Source: Cereibacter sphaeroides (GTDB taxonomy: Bacteria; Pseudomonadota; Alphaproteobacteria; Rhodobacterales; Rhodobacteraceae). Taken from it: a stretch of 8,409 bases of DNA. The DNA lies in NCBI GenBank assembly GCA_003243455.1, contig QFQS01000021.1, positions 1-8,409 on the forward strand, given 5' to 3'. Made by a program: the position numbers and the translations under genes. Below the pieces are notes generated by a model. It saw only the letters and a list, made by a program, of their open reading frames with translations, ran no database searches and was not told the DNA's origin. Of the stretch, positions 1 through 6,338 are shown piece by piece. Each line of letters opens with the position of its first letter. The stretch's first letter is position 1.

Positions 1-503
1 TGCAGGCGGAGCCTGTACGGGTCTATTGTTCGGGCGCAATGGACGTCAATCATCTCGACGAACGCTATGATGGTCGCACGCCCGACATCATCGACAACAG
101 CTTCACCACCGTCGATTTCGCGAACGGGGTCCGCGCAATGCTGGACCTGTGCATGTTCGCCGATGGTGCGGAACATCAGGAGGAAATGTCTGCAACCGGG
201 GACAAGGCCCGACTCGACGTGCTGATCCCGCCGGGCGACCTCGTCTACTCGCCTCGCGTCGGGTTCCTGAAGGACAAGGCGGTCGAGCGCACCCCTGTGC
301 CGGTCGATCCGGTCGCGATGGCGGCGGGTTCGCATTATGGATCGACTTTCTACCAGCATCAGACATTCGCCAAGGCTGTACGCGGCGATGGCGCGGTGGG
401 GGTCACCGCACTCGACGGGCTGCGCGCAGTCGCCATCGGTCAGGCGGCAGAGATCAGCGCACGCGAAAAACGCGTGGTCGAGATGCGCGAACTGGGGCTG
501 TAA
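1..503 (+). CDS. Gfo/Idh/MocA-family oxidoreductase, C-terminal part (5' end outside window)
   Basis: The reading frame is open from base 3 of the window and ends at a TAA at 501-503. An internal ATG at 39 is not the true start, because the coding sequence continues upstream of it (QAEPVRVYCSGAMDVNHLDE). The visible ~166 residues match the C-terminal substrate-binding and dimerisation domain of the Gfo/Idh/MocA family, cytoplasmic NAD(P)-dependent dehydrogenases acting on sugars, inositols or related polyols. Typical features are DNSFTTVDFANGVRAMLDLCMF, read here as the beta-sheet segment around VDFANGVRAMLDL, then QEEMSATGDKA, and the terminal VVEMRELGL, a normal family ending. The Rossmann domain lies upstream and cannot be judged, nor can the substrate. 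Codon use is strongly GC-biased at third positions. It appears intact at its 3' end and is probably resident chromosome beside an inserted element. Confidence 0.85.
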   Translation, partial: QAEPVRVYCSGAMDVNHLDERYDGRTPDIIDNSFTTVDFANGVRAMLDLCMFADGAEHQEEMSATGDKARLDVLIPPGDLVYSPRVGFLKDKAVERTPVPVDPVAMAAGSHYGSTFYQHQTFAKAVRGDGAVGVTALDGLRAVAIGQAAEISAREKRVVEMRELGL

Positions 504-590
504 ATTTCACTTCTCACTACTTCTGGAATCGTCGCTTCAGATCTCTGAAGCCGACGGTCGTGAATGTCCCAATTGTAGTCCAAAAGCCAA

Positions 591-621
591 CCGCAACCTG
601 GTCCAGCATGCCTGGTTGCGG
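591..621 (-). terminator. Stem-loop after the recombinase gene, possible terminator
   Basis: CCGCAACC at 591-598 pairs perfectly with GGTTGCGG at 614-621, and the loop can form an additional short CCAG/CTGG stem. On the minus strand it lies just past the recombinase stop codon (628-630) and is followed by a modest T-rich run (TTGGCTTTTGG). It could terminate recombinase transcription. The T tract is interrupted, so a different role, for example as part of a recombination site, is equally possible. Confidence 0.35.
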
Positions 622-627
622 GGAGCT

Positions 628-2256
628 TCAAGCCATTTCCACTGCATCGAGCCTAACGGGCGCATCGATTGTCTGGCGTTGCTCAGGCTCGTGCTTCCAT
701 TGGAGAACAGATTGTGCCCGCGGGAGCCCTGGCGCTACCTTGATTGGTCCCAGCATGCGCCTAAGTTGCAAGATGGCATATTCATCATCTGTAGCACGGA
801 GTTCCGCGACCAGCGCGGCGACAGCTTTGGCCGAGCCATTACTCTCCTGCCCTTCCAACGCTTGCAACCGATCGCCATCGATCTGCAACGCGGCACGCTG
901 CCGCTCCGCCTGATCCTCAAGCTGCTGGAATCGGATTTTCATGCGTCGGCTATACAGACCGTCCTCGATCGCGGCGAGCAGTCCGCCAAGCCTGGTCTCT
1001 ATCGTATCCAGTTCGCGGCGTTTTGCCTGTATCCGACTTTGTATTTGCCGCACCTGCCATTCGTCACCGACATGCCCAGCGGTCCCGTGCCTCTCCACCG
1101 CTATCACCGCCTCGGCAAGCAGGTCCCTTATACGCGCCTCCATGGCGCGGCGGGGCAATGTCTTGCCATTGTCGCAATCCTTGCGCCGGTAATGGCCAGC
1201 ACAACCATAGCGATCGCGCCCGACGGGGGCGAAGTCGGCCTCGCAAAGCGCACATATCAATAACCGGCAGAAGTTCGACGAGGCCGCGATCCGCGCATGC
1301 TCTCGCATCTCCCGCCCTTTGCGGACACCGTCGCGCAAGCCCGCAAACTGCTCGTCCTGCGCTGACTGTCGCGCCTTGGCAGCCTGCCAGAGAGGTTCGT
1401 CGATAATGCGGAGAGCCGGGACCTCCTTGCGCACCCACAGGGCTTCGGGGTTCATCCGCGCCTGTCGCTTACCTGTTTCGGGATCCTTGACGAACCGCTG
1501 CCGGTTCCAGACCAATATGCCACGATAGAGTTCATTATTCAGCAGGCCCGTCCCCCGGACCCTGTGACCTCTGATCGTGGTGGCCGCCCACAGACGGCCC
1601 GCCGGTCCGGGGATTGCTTCGTGGTTGAGCATATCCGCAATGGCGCCCGGCGTCCGCCCCTCGACGAAGGCTGAGAAGATACGGCGCACTATGATCGCCT
1701 GCTGGTCATTGATCGACCGTCCCCCGGCAGCATCATCCGGATCGGGCGCCACATCATAGCCATAAGCAAGACCACCGCCCGATCGCCCCGCCTCGACACG
1801 CCCGCGCAAGCCCCGCCGCGTCTTGTCCGCCAGATCCTTCAGGAACAGCGCATTCATCGTGCCCTTAAGGCCGATATGCATTTCATTCGCCAGGCCTTCG
1901 GCGACGGTGTGCAGCTTTATGCCCTTGAAGCGGAGGAGTTTATAGACATGGGCCATATCCTCTTGGTCGCGCGAGATCCGATCGAGGGCTTCCGCGCAGA
2001 GGATGTCGAACAATCCGGCCCTGGCGTCGGCAAGAAGCTGTCCCAGCCCTGCCCTGCCCCGGATGCTGGCACCGGAGACAGCATCGTCATGATAGCAGGC
2101 GACGATTTCCCAGCCCTCCTGCGCGGCCAGTTCCCGGCAGACCAGCCACTGGTCGTCGATGGAGCGTGGGTTCTGAAGGTCGGAGGAGTAGCGGGCGTAG
2201 AGGGCAGCTGTAGGCATTGGGTGTCCGGCGGCGAGGGCCGGCGCTTCTGACAGCAA
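628..2256 (-). CDS. Large serine recombinase (resolvase/invertase family, zinc ribbon and coiled coil)
   Basis: A site-specific DNA recombinase, likely the integrase/excisionase of the element. From the N-terminus: a resolvase catalytic domain starting ALYARYSSDLQ, with the nucleophilic serine expected to be the first S of YSSD, and a conserved EALDRISRDQED segment (active-site arginines). A recombinase domain follows (GLRGRVEAGRSGGGLAYGYD through a region with IPGP, NNELYRGILVWNR). Then a Cys-rich zinc ribbon (CALC ... GCAGHYRRKDC), and a C-terminal coiled coil rich in Q/R/E/L. About 530-540 residues is normal for the family. Two starts are possible: TTG at 2256, preceded by GAGG at 4-nt spacing (542 aa), or ATG at 2217 (529 aa), where family homology begins but no good ribosome site is seen. 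No internal stop or frameshift is visible. It is transcribed toward the oxidoreductase gene, convergently. Confidence 0.93.
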   Translation of the reverse strand: MLSEAPALAAGHPMPTAALYARYSSDLQNPRSIDDQWLVCRELAAQEGWEIVACYHDDAVSGASIRGRAGLGQLLADARAGLFDILCAEALDRISRDQEDMAHVYKLLRFKGIKLHTVAEGLANEMHIGLKGTMNALFLKDLADKTRRGLRGRVEAGRSGGGLAYGYDVAPDPDDAAGGRSINDQQAIIVRRIFSAFVEGRTPGAIADMLNHEAIPGPAGRLWAATTIRGHRVRGTGLLNNELYRGILVWNRQRFVKDPETGKRQARMNPEALWVRKEVPALRIIDEPLWQAAKARQSAQDEQFAGLRDGVRKGREMREHARIAASSNFCRLLICALCEADFAPVGRDRYGCAGHYRRKDCDNGKTLPRRAMEARIRDLLAEAVIAVERHGTAGHVGDEWQVRQIQSRIQAKRRELDTIETRLGGLLAAIEDGLYSRRMKIRFQQLEDQAERQRAALQIDGDRLQALEGQESNGSAKAVAALVAELRATDDEYAILQLRRMLGPIKVAPGLPRAQSVLQWKHEPEQRQTIDAPVRLDAVEMA

Positions 2257-2321
2257 TCATCCTCAAACAAAATCGCATTTTTCAGCCAGGCATTCACGGC
2301 GTTGCTGGGATGGGGTCGCAA

Positions 2322-2372
2322 TTGGTTGCGGGGGTTCGACCCCCGATTTGCACCTACGACTTCTAAGTCATT
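2322..2372 (-). other. Sequence resembling the 3' half of an initiator tRNA (decayed or rearranged)
   Basis: On the minus strand this reads GACTTAGAAGTC, then GTAGGTGCAAATC, a GGGGGTCGAACCCCC hairpin, and finally CCCCCGCAACCA. From memory, bacterial initiator tRNA-Met ends with GAAGGTCGTAGGTTCAAATC followed by CCCCCGCAACCA or close variants, so both ends of this stretch match. About ten bases are inserted in the T-arm region, and no plausible acceptor 5' strand or D arm lies upstream. It is therefore not a working tRNA. It may be a tRNA fragment carried by an integrated element, or a chance or mimic structure. Confidence 0.35.
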
Positions 2373-2406
2373 GATTTTATTGAAGTGGGGAATTTCGGGC
2401 AAAGAA

Positions 2407-2440
2407 AAGCCCCAGCAAATCGTTGATTTTGCTGGGGTTT
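2407..2440 (-). terminator. Strong stem-loop, likely transcription terminator
   Basis: CCCCAGCAAA at 2410-2419 pairs perfectly with TTTGCTGGGG at 2428-2437, with an 8-nt loop. A G-T pair and two A-T pairs extend the stem to 2407/2440. Read on the minus strand the stem is followed by CTTTTCTTT, a reasonable terminator tail. On the plus strand the tail (TTTGATAGG) is weak. It would shield the recombinase gene from leftward read-through, or could double as structured DNA of the element. Confidence 0.55.
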
Positions 2441-2535
2441 GATAGGGATCGTTGGTTGCGGGAGGCTGCAACACCCGATTCTTGCGATTGGTCGAAAATA
2501 AGATTCCGCATCAATTCCGCAGAAAACAAGCAAAA

Positions 2536-2561
2536 ATCCTCGATCCCTGAATGTCGAGGAT
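2536..2561. repeat. Perfect 8-bp inverted repeat ATCCTCGA / TCGAGGAT
   Basis: ATCCTCGA at 2536-2543 and TCGAGGAT at 2554-2561 are separated by 10 bases. It lies in the intergenic region between the divergent recombinase and AbiEi genes. It could be a protein-binding site or hairpin; no T tract follows on either strand, so a terminator is unlikely. Confidence 0.5.
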
Positions 2562-2582
2562 GCAGACCCGTCACCCTCGGAT

Positions 2583-2611
2583 CCGGTTTGAAAAACACGA
2601 CTTCAAACCGG
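2583..2611. repeat. Perfect 10-bp inverted repeat CCGGTTTGAA / TTCAAACCGG
   Basis: The arms are at 2583-2592 and 2602-2611, with a 9-base spacer. It is the longest perfect repeat between the recombinase and the AbiE operon and is a candidate binding site for a dimeric protein (AbiEi or the recombinase). It sits ~155 bp before the AbiEi start, far for a simple operator, unless transcription starts well upstream. Confidence 0.5.
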
Positions 2612-2619
2612 CTTTACTC

Positions 2620-2631
2620 AAGGCCGGCCTT
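2620..2631. repeat. 12-bp perfect palindrome AAGGCCGGCCTT
   Basis: A fully symmetric sequence with no spacer, eight bases after the preceding inverted repeat. It closes the palindrome cluster at 2536-2631. It may be a symmetric protein-binding site, though short GC palindromes also occur by chance in GC-rich genomes. Confidence 0.4.
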
Positions 2632-2766
2632 CCCGGAAACGGCGTGACTGTCTCGCTCAGTTCGTCGCGTGATCAGTTTATGATTGTCACACAAAGCATA
2701 CTCAAGGAAAACAATTCCACCAATTTCTAAACCAATCCGTTGCCTCCGGTTTTCTATCATGTCAAA

Positions 2767-3630
2767 ATGCCCGCTATGGACGAACAAATAAGCCATCCCT
2801 TAAACCGCCTGATGTCCCAACTGGCGCCCGGCCAGCTTGTCGATAGCACATGGCTGCAGGAGCAGGGCATATCCCGTTCCTCGGTCCATGCCTATGTGAA
2901 GAACCACTGGCTCGAGCGGGTGGCGCCCCGCGTCTACCGGCGGTCTGGCGCCTCCTCGACCACGCTTCGTTGGGGTTTCGCCGTCGCGTCGGCCCAGACG
3001 CTTCGGCCATCGAGCTTCTATGTCGGGGGCCCGTCGGCACTCGATCTCCTCGGCCGAGGACACTATCTGAGCCTGGGTGGGGCTTCCAACGTGTATCTCT
3101 ATGACCCGGAGAGCGACGCACCATCCTGGCTCGCACGGTTACCACTTGATGCGACGCTCCTCATCCGCACGCGTGCGCTGTTTTCAGACGTTGCACTCTG
3201 CGTCGAGTGGCGGCGCTATGAACTCGGCACCGGAAGGCTCGGCAGCGCCGTCGATACACCGTCGCGATCAGATCCCTGGGACAGTTTCCTGAAGGTCGCC
3301 GGCGCAGAGCGAGCAGCGATCGAGATGCTGGACGAAGTGCCGGAGAAGCTGACGTTCGAATTTGCAGACGAGATATTTCAGGGCCTCTCGAACCTTCGGC
3401 CCCGCCTCGTAACCCAACTCCTTGCGAGTTGCCGCAGCGTCCGTGCCAAACGCCTTTTCCTCTTCTATGCTGATCGCCATGGCCATGCCTGGTCGAAGCA
3501 TGTCGACCGGGCTCAGATCGATCTCGGCAAGGGCAAGCGGCAACTGGTAGCCGGCGGCAGGCTCGACGCCAGCTACCAGATCACCGTCCCGCTTTCGTTC
3601 TCAGGCTCGAAGGATGGCGAAGACGCATGA
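2767..3630 (+). CDS. abiEi: Type IV TA system antitoxin/regulator, AbiEi family
   Basis: A 287-residue protein with an N-terminal winged-helix domain (about residues 12-59: LNRLMSQLAPGQLV, then WLQEQGISRSSVHAYVKNHWLERVAPRVYRR) followed by the larger C-terminal AbiEi domain (FYVGGPSALDLLGRGHYLSL, later VPEKLTFEFADEIFQGLSNL). AbiEi proteins neutralise the AbiEii toxin and repress their own promoter by binding inverted repeats; both roles are inferred here from family. The next gene starts inside its stop codon (ATGA at 3627-3630), the standard AbiE operon arrangement. Start choice is uncertain: ATG 2767, ATG 2776 or TTG 2740 are in frame and none has a clear Shine-Dalgarno. I chose the first ATG; the conserved part begins about ten residues later. 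Length is normal for the family and there is no sign of damage. Confidence 0.85.
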   Translation: MPAMDEQISHPLNRLMSQLAPGQLVDSTWLQEQGISRSSVHAYVKNHWLERVAPRVYRRSGASSTTLRWGFAVASAQTLRPSSFYVGGPSALDLLGRGHYLSLGGASNVYLYDPESDAPSWLARLPLDATLLIRTRALFSDVALCVEWRRYELGTGRLGSAVDTPSRSDPWDSFLKVAGAERAAIEMLDEVPEKLTFEFADEIFQGLSNLRPRLVTQLLASCRSVRAKRLFLFYADRHGHAWSKHVDRAQIDLGKGKRQLVAGGRLDASYQITVPLSFSGSKDGEDA

Positions 3631-4547
3631 CGGCCGACCGCTACATCGACCAGGTGGCGCTGCTGGTGCGCGCAATTCCCGTGATCGCGCCGGAAACCGA
3701 TTTCGCGTTGAAAGGCGGCACGGCGATCAACCTGTTCGTGCGGGACCTGCCCCGCCTCTCCGTCGACATCGACCTCGTCTATCTGCCGGTCGCTGACCGG
3801 GAGGCATCGCTGCGCGCGGTAAGCGACGGTCTTGATCGTATCGCCACGCGTCTCGAAGTGCTTCGAATGAAGGTTGAGCGGCACCTTCTGGCGGACGGCA
3901 AGCGCCTGATTGTCCATTCGGGCCAGGCCACGATCAAGATCGAGGTTTCGCCGGTTCTTCGCGGCACTGTATTCGCGCCCGAAGTCCGGATGGTCGTTCC
4001 GGCCGTCGAGGATCGCTTCGGGTTCGCCGAGATGCAGGTGGTCTCACTCGCCGACCTTTATGCGGGAAAGATCGCCGCCGCGCTCGATCGCCAGCATCCG
4101 CGCGATCTCTTCGACGTCCATCACCTCCTCACCCATGACGGGATCGACGAACCGCTCTTCCACGCGTTCCTCATCTATCTCGTCAGCCACCCCCGCCCGA
4201 TCCATGAACTCCTCGCTCCCCATCGCCTCGACATTTCCGCGCAATATGACACCGAGTTCATTGGCATGACGGTGGAACCGGAAAGCCTCGAGTCGCTTCT
4301 GGCCGCGCGCGAAACATTAATCGGGCTACTCCAGGCACGAGCGGCACAGACGGACGCCCGCCGCTTCCTGACGAGCTTTCTTGCCCTTGAGCCCGATTGG
4401 TCGGCCATCGGCCTGGATACAGGACTCGCGGATCTTCCTGCAGTGCGTTGGAAGCTGCTCAACCTCAGCCGCCTGCGCGAGCAGAATAGCGAGAAGTTCG
4501 ATGATCAGCGGCGCCTACTCGAACTCTGCCTCGATGCCGCGCGTTAG
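3627..4547 (+). CDS. abiEii: Type IV TA system toxin, AbiEii/AbiGii-family nucleotidyltransferase
   Basis: A 306-residue cytoplasmic protein of the AbiEii/AbiGii family, DNA polymerase beta-like nucleotidyltransferases. Family members arrest growth and can abort phage infection; GTP binding is reported for studied members and related enzymes modify tRNA. The nucleotidyltransferase signature is intact: KGGTAINLF at residues 29-37 and SVDIDL at 45-50, with acidic residues D47 and D49. Further motifs are KIEVSP near 104-109 and DLYAGKIAAALDRQHPRDLFD at 143-163 (K148, D154, R159 and D160 conserved). The start overlaps the AbiEi stop by four bases, implying translational coupling, so toxin is made only after antitoxin. 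Only 68 bp separate its end from the convergent next gene. All motifs are present, so the toxin is predicted functional. Confidence 0.9.
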   Translation: MTADRYIDQVALLVRAIPVIAPETDFALKGGTAINLFVRDLPRLSVDIDLVYLPVADREASLRAVSDGLDRIATRLEVLRMKVERHLLADGKRLIVHSGQATIKIEVSPVLRGTVFAPEVRMVVPAVEDRFGFAEMQVVSLADLYAGKIAAALDRQHPRDLFDVHHLLTHDGIDEPLFHAFLIYLVSHPRPIHELLAPHRLDISAQYDTEFIGMTVEPESLESLLAARETLIGLLQARAAQTDARRFLTSFLALEPDWSAIGLDTGLADLPAVRWKLLNLSRLREQNSEKFDDQRRLLELCLDAAR

Positions 4548-4615
4548 CCGCCACGTAAAGCCCGGTCTCCTGCTCGAGCGTGGTCACGATATGGTGCTGC
4601 GGGCTGGCCTTAGAT

Positions 4616-4999
4616 TCATTGCTTTGCCGATGGATCGACCTGAGAATAGGCGTCCTCCGGTATGGCGGTGATGAACTCAAGCGCTCCATGGGTGAAACGG
4701 GCTTGATACTCATGCCATTTGCCGTTCGATGTTTGTGCCCCGTAGAAGCGGAAGTCGCCGTGGAAATCCAGGTCTCGCCATCGCTTGTTGATGGCCCTGC
4801 GGGCTCCGATGAAAGGGAATTTGGGATTTGGCCGCTCTTCGAGAGGCACGTCCTCCCAGTCGCAATCCTCTATCGTCAGACGGCCCTCCACGCTGATCAA
4901 AAGATTGCTCAACGTGCAGGCGAAATCCTTGGTCTGCATTTCTCCCTTGAAACCGTCCGGTAGCGGAACTTCGCAACGGACGTGGTCGAACATTCCCAT
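4616..4999 (-). CDS. Conserved 127-aa protein of unknown function
   Basis: Starts MGMFDHVRCEVPLPDGF and continues with QTKDFACTLSNLLISVEGRLTIED. I recognise the opening pattern (MG-M/L-FD, then PLPDGF, then QTKD) as a recurring small hypothetical protein of bacterial accessory regions, plasmids and phages, but know no function. The start is well supported: GAGGA lies seven bases before the ATG at 4999. The rest is rich in W, F, R and D, without signal peptide, membrane helix or Cys cluster. It is convergent with the AbiE operon and divergent from the Xre-RES operon, so it is its own transcription unit between two TA modules. It could be a passenger or an accessory defence or anti-defence protein; nothing in the sequence decides this. 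Confidence 0.75.
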   Translation of the reverse strand: MGMFDHVRCEVPLPDGFKGEMQTKDFACTLSNLLISVEGRLTIEDCDWEDVPLEERPNPKFPFIGARRAINKRWRDLDFHGDFRFYGAQTSNGKWHEYQARFTHGALEFITAIPEDAYSQVDPSAKQ

Positions 5000-5163
5000 T
5001 GTTCATTCCTCAAATAAGCTCGCAGAGGTTATGGTCGAATGCGTCTTCAACACGCGCTCTTACCCTACGCCGGAACGAAGCGAGCAACTATCGTATCTCG
5101 GCATGGCGAAAAGACTGAACGACGGGCCCCTATGCACATCTGATCGCAAAATCAGAGGATGAC

Positions 5164-5178
5164 GTTCATAATATGAAC
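5164..5178. promoter_or_regulatory. Palindrome GTTCATAATATGAAC, candidate operator of the Xre-RES operon
   Basis: Perfect 6-bp arms (GTTCAT/ATGAAC) around AAT, 54 bp before the chosen antitoxin start. Just downstream lie a possible -35 TTGATT (5184-5189) and, 17 bases on, CATATG (5207-5212) as a weak -10. The hexamer TTGCAC occurs twice between them (5191-5196 and 5202-5207). Xre-type antitoxins usually repress their own operons, so this is a natural operator candidate. The promoter assignment is tentative. Confidence 0.45.
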
Positions 5179-5231
5179 ATATCTTGATTTTTGCACCGAT
5201 ATTGCACATATGGACGGGCATGGAGAAGCCT

Positions 5232-5618
5232 ATGGCAACTGCTAACCCCTCGCATATCCCCAGCCGCAAGGATCTGTCCGGCCCTGCCCTGCGGACCTTC
5301 TTTCGCATCGCAGATGCATGGGGCTTGAAAGAGCAGGAACAGATGCGCCTCCTCGGTCTCGACAGTCGCTCGACCTTCCAGTCCTGGAAACGCGGTGATG
5401 TTGGCGCCATTCCCAAGGACGCGCTGGAGCGCATCTCCTATGTCATGGGCATCTACAAGGGGCTGCAGATGCTGGTCCCGGCGACGGCCGATCTATGGGT
5501 CCGTAAACCCAATAAAAGCCCGCTATTTGGTGGACGCTCGGCGCTCGATCGGATGACGTCGGGTAATGTCGCCGACCTCTATGTCGTGCGCCAGTATATC
5601 GACGCGCAGCGCGGCTGA
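5232..5618 (+). CDS. Xre/MbcA/ParS-type antitoxin (DUF2384 family) of a RES-Xre TA pair
   Basis: A 128-residue protein: N-terminal helix-turn-helix segment (PALRTFFRIADAWGLKEQEQ, MRLLGLDSRSTFQSWKRG), then the MbcA/ParS toxin-binding domain (ALERISYVMGIYKGLQMLVP, and near the C-terminus NKSPLFGGRSALDRMTSG followed by LYVVRQYIDAQRG). The FxGxSALDRM block is the family hallmark and contacts the RES toxin. I chose ATG 5232 because GGAG sits six bases upstream (5222-5225); ATG 5220 and TTG 5184 are in-frame alternatives without such a site. The toxin gene follows 16 bp after the stop. The protein should bind and block the toxin and repress the operon, both inferred from family. Confidence 0.9.
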   Translation: MATANPSHIPSRKDLSGPALRTFFRIADAWGLKEQEQMRLLGLDSRSTFQSWKRGDVGAIPKDALERISYVMGIYKGLQMLVPATADLWVRKPNKSPLFGGRSALDRMTSGNVADLYVVRQYIDAQRG

Positions 5619-5634
5619 GCGAGCGGCACAGTCC

Positions 5635-6315
5635 ATGGATATTGCCGTCAGCCCGATCCGGTGGGCACCCTGCTATCGTATCGTGTCCAGCCGCTTCCCG
5701 CCGATCAACCTGTTCGAGAATGTTGCCGATCCGGCGGACCTTGAGGCGGTCTATCTGGTGGAGGCCATGACCAACAACCGCCTGCGCGAGGAAGCGGGCG
5801 AACTTTCCCTCGTGCCGCCGGAGGACCGGGTATCGGGAGCGGGCAGCACAGCCATCATGGCGGCGTTCACCCATCTCAATCCGCTGGGCGATCGTTTCAC
5901 CGATGGCAGCTATGGCGTCTTTTATGCGGGCCGGTCGATCGACACCGCCGTTGCCGAAACCCGGCATTCGCGTAGCCGCTTTCTGGCAGCCACCGATGAA
6001 CCCGCCCAGGACGTCGACATGCGCGTCTATGCCGCCGACCTCGACGCGCAGCTTCACGATATTCGCGGCCTGCGGGCAAGTCGCCCCGACCTCTATGACC
6101 CGGATGGCTATGGCGCGTCCCAGCAACTGGGCGGGGAACTGCGCGCCGCAGGGTCAGACGGTATCGTCTACCAAAGCGTGCGGCATCATGGCGGCGAGTG
6201 CGCGGCGGTATTCCGTCCACGGCTTCTGTCGAACTGCCGTCAGGAGCGCCATCTCTGCTATGTCTGGGATGGCGCGGCCATCTCGACGGTCTATGAGAAG
6301 AAGGCCTTCGACTGA
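5635..6315 (+). CDS. RES-domain toxin (NAD+-consuming) of a RES-Xre TA pair
   Basis: A 226-residue RES-family toxin. RES toxins such as MbcT deplete cellular NAD+ by phosphorolysis or hydrolysis and so stop growth. The defining residues are visible: Arg15 in CYRIVSSRFPP, Tyr97 and Glu108 in GVFYAGRSIDTAVAETRHSR, and Ser181 in IVYQSVRHHGG, followed by CAAVFRP typical of the C-terminal end. The order and spacing fit an intact enzyme. The ATG at 5635 was preferred over ATG 5566, which would overlap the antitoxin by 53 bp and add a serine-rich non-homologous stretch. It is the second gene of the operon, 16 bp after the antitoxin, with only a weak purine-rich site upstream, so it is probably translated less efficiently than the antitoxin. 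Confidence 0.9.
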   Translation: MDIAVSPIRWAPCYRIVSSRFPPINLFENVADPADLEAVYLVEAMTNNRLREEAGELSLVPPEDRVSGAGSTAIMAAFTHLNPLGDRFTDGSYGVFYAGRSIDTAVAETRHSRSRFLAATDEPAQDVDMRVYAADLDAQLHDIRGLRASRPDLYDPDGYGASQQLGGELRAAGSDGIVYQSVRHHGGECAAVFRPRLLSNCRQERHLCYVWDGAAISTVYEKKAFD

Positions 6316-6338
6316 GGCCCATCCGCCTCGCTCAAAAA

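Larger units (their letters stand above)
2302..2470. repeat. Imperfect tandem duplication containing TTGGTTGCGGG
   Basis: Two segments about 127-130 bp apart share a series of blocks in the same order. Copy 1 has TTGCTGGG (2302-2309), GATGGGGTCG (2309-2318), TTGGTTGCGGG (2322-2332) and CCCGATT (2342-2348). Copy 2 has TTGCTGGG (2429-2436), GATAGGGATCG (2441-2451), TTGGTTGCGGG (2452-2462) and CCCGATT (2474-2480). The intervening bases differ. A related TGGTTGCGGGG lies at 613-623, on the far side of the recombinase. Function unknown; duplicated recombinase binding sites or a decayed tRNA-derived repeat are possible. Confidence 0.45.
2257..2766. other. Intergenic region between recombinase and AbiE operon
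   Basis: This ~510-bp stretch separates the divergently transcribed recombinase and AbiEi genes. I see no credible gene in it; the open frames crossing it lack coding bias. It is clearly more AT-rich than its surroundings and holds the terminator-like stem, the imperfect duplication, the tRNA-like stretch and three palindromes listed separately. Both promoters must lie here, but I could not pick a convincing -35/-10 pair for either. An attachment site of the element would also plausibly lie here or at 503-628. Confidence 0.6.

Noticed and set aside
149..1263. Long plus-strand open frames overlapping the oxidoreductase end and antisense to the recombinase
   Set aside because: They lack codon bias and recognisable motifs and are out-of-frame shadows of two well-supported genes.
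2311..2380. Functional tRNA gene
   Set aside because: Only a 3'-half similarity is present, the T arm is disrupted by an insertion, and no matching acceptor 5' strand or D arm exists.
1917..2474. 185-aa minus-strand open frame covering the recombinase N-terminus and the intergenic repeats
   Set aside because: Its DNA is explained by the recombinase in another frame. The ANRGSNPRNQ-like peptide is the familiar translation of tRNA-like sequence, not a protein.
2302..2631. CRISPR array
   Set aside because: The repeats are few, differ in sequence and have no regular spacers; no cas gene is in the window.
5566..5634. Longer RES toxin starting at ATG 5566
   Set aside because: It would overlap the antitoxin by 53 bp and add a non-homologous stretch; the family alignment begins just after 5635.
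5443..6322. Minus-strand open frames antisense to the RES toxin
   Set aside because: The sense frame carries all RES family residues; the antisense frames have no motif and mirror GC-rich codon structure.
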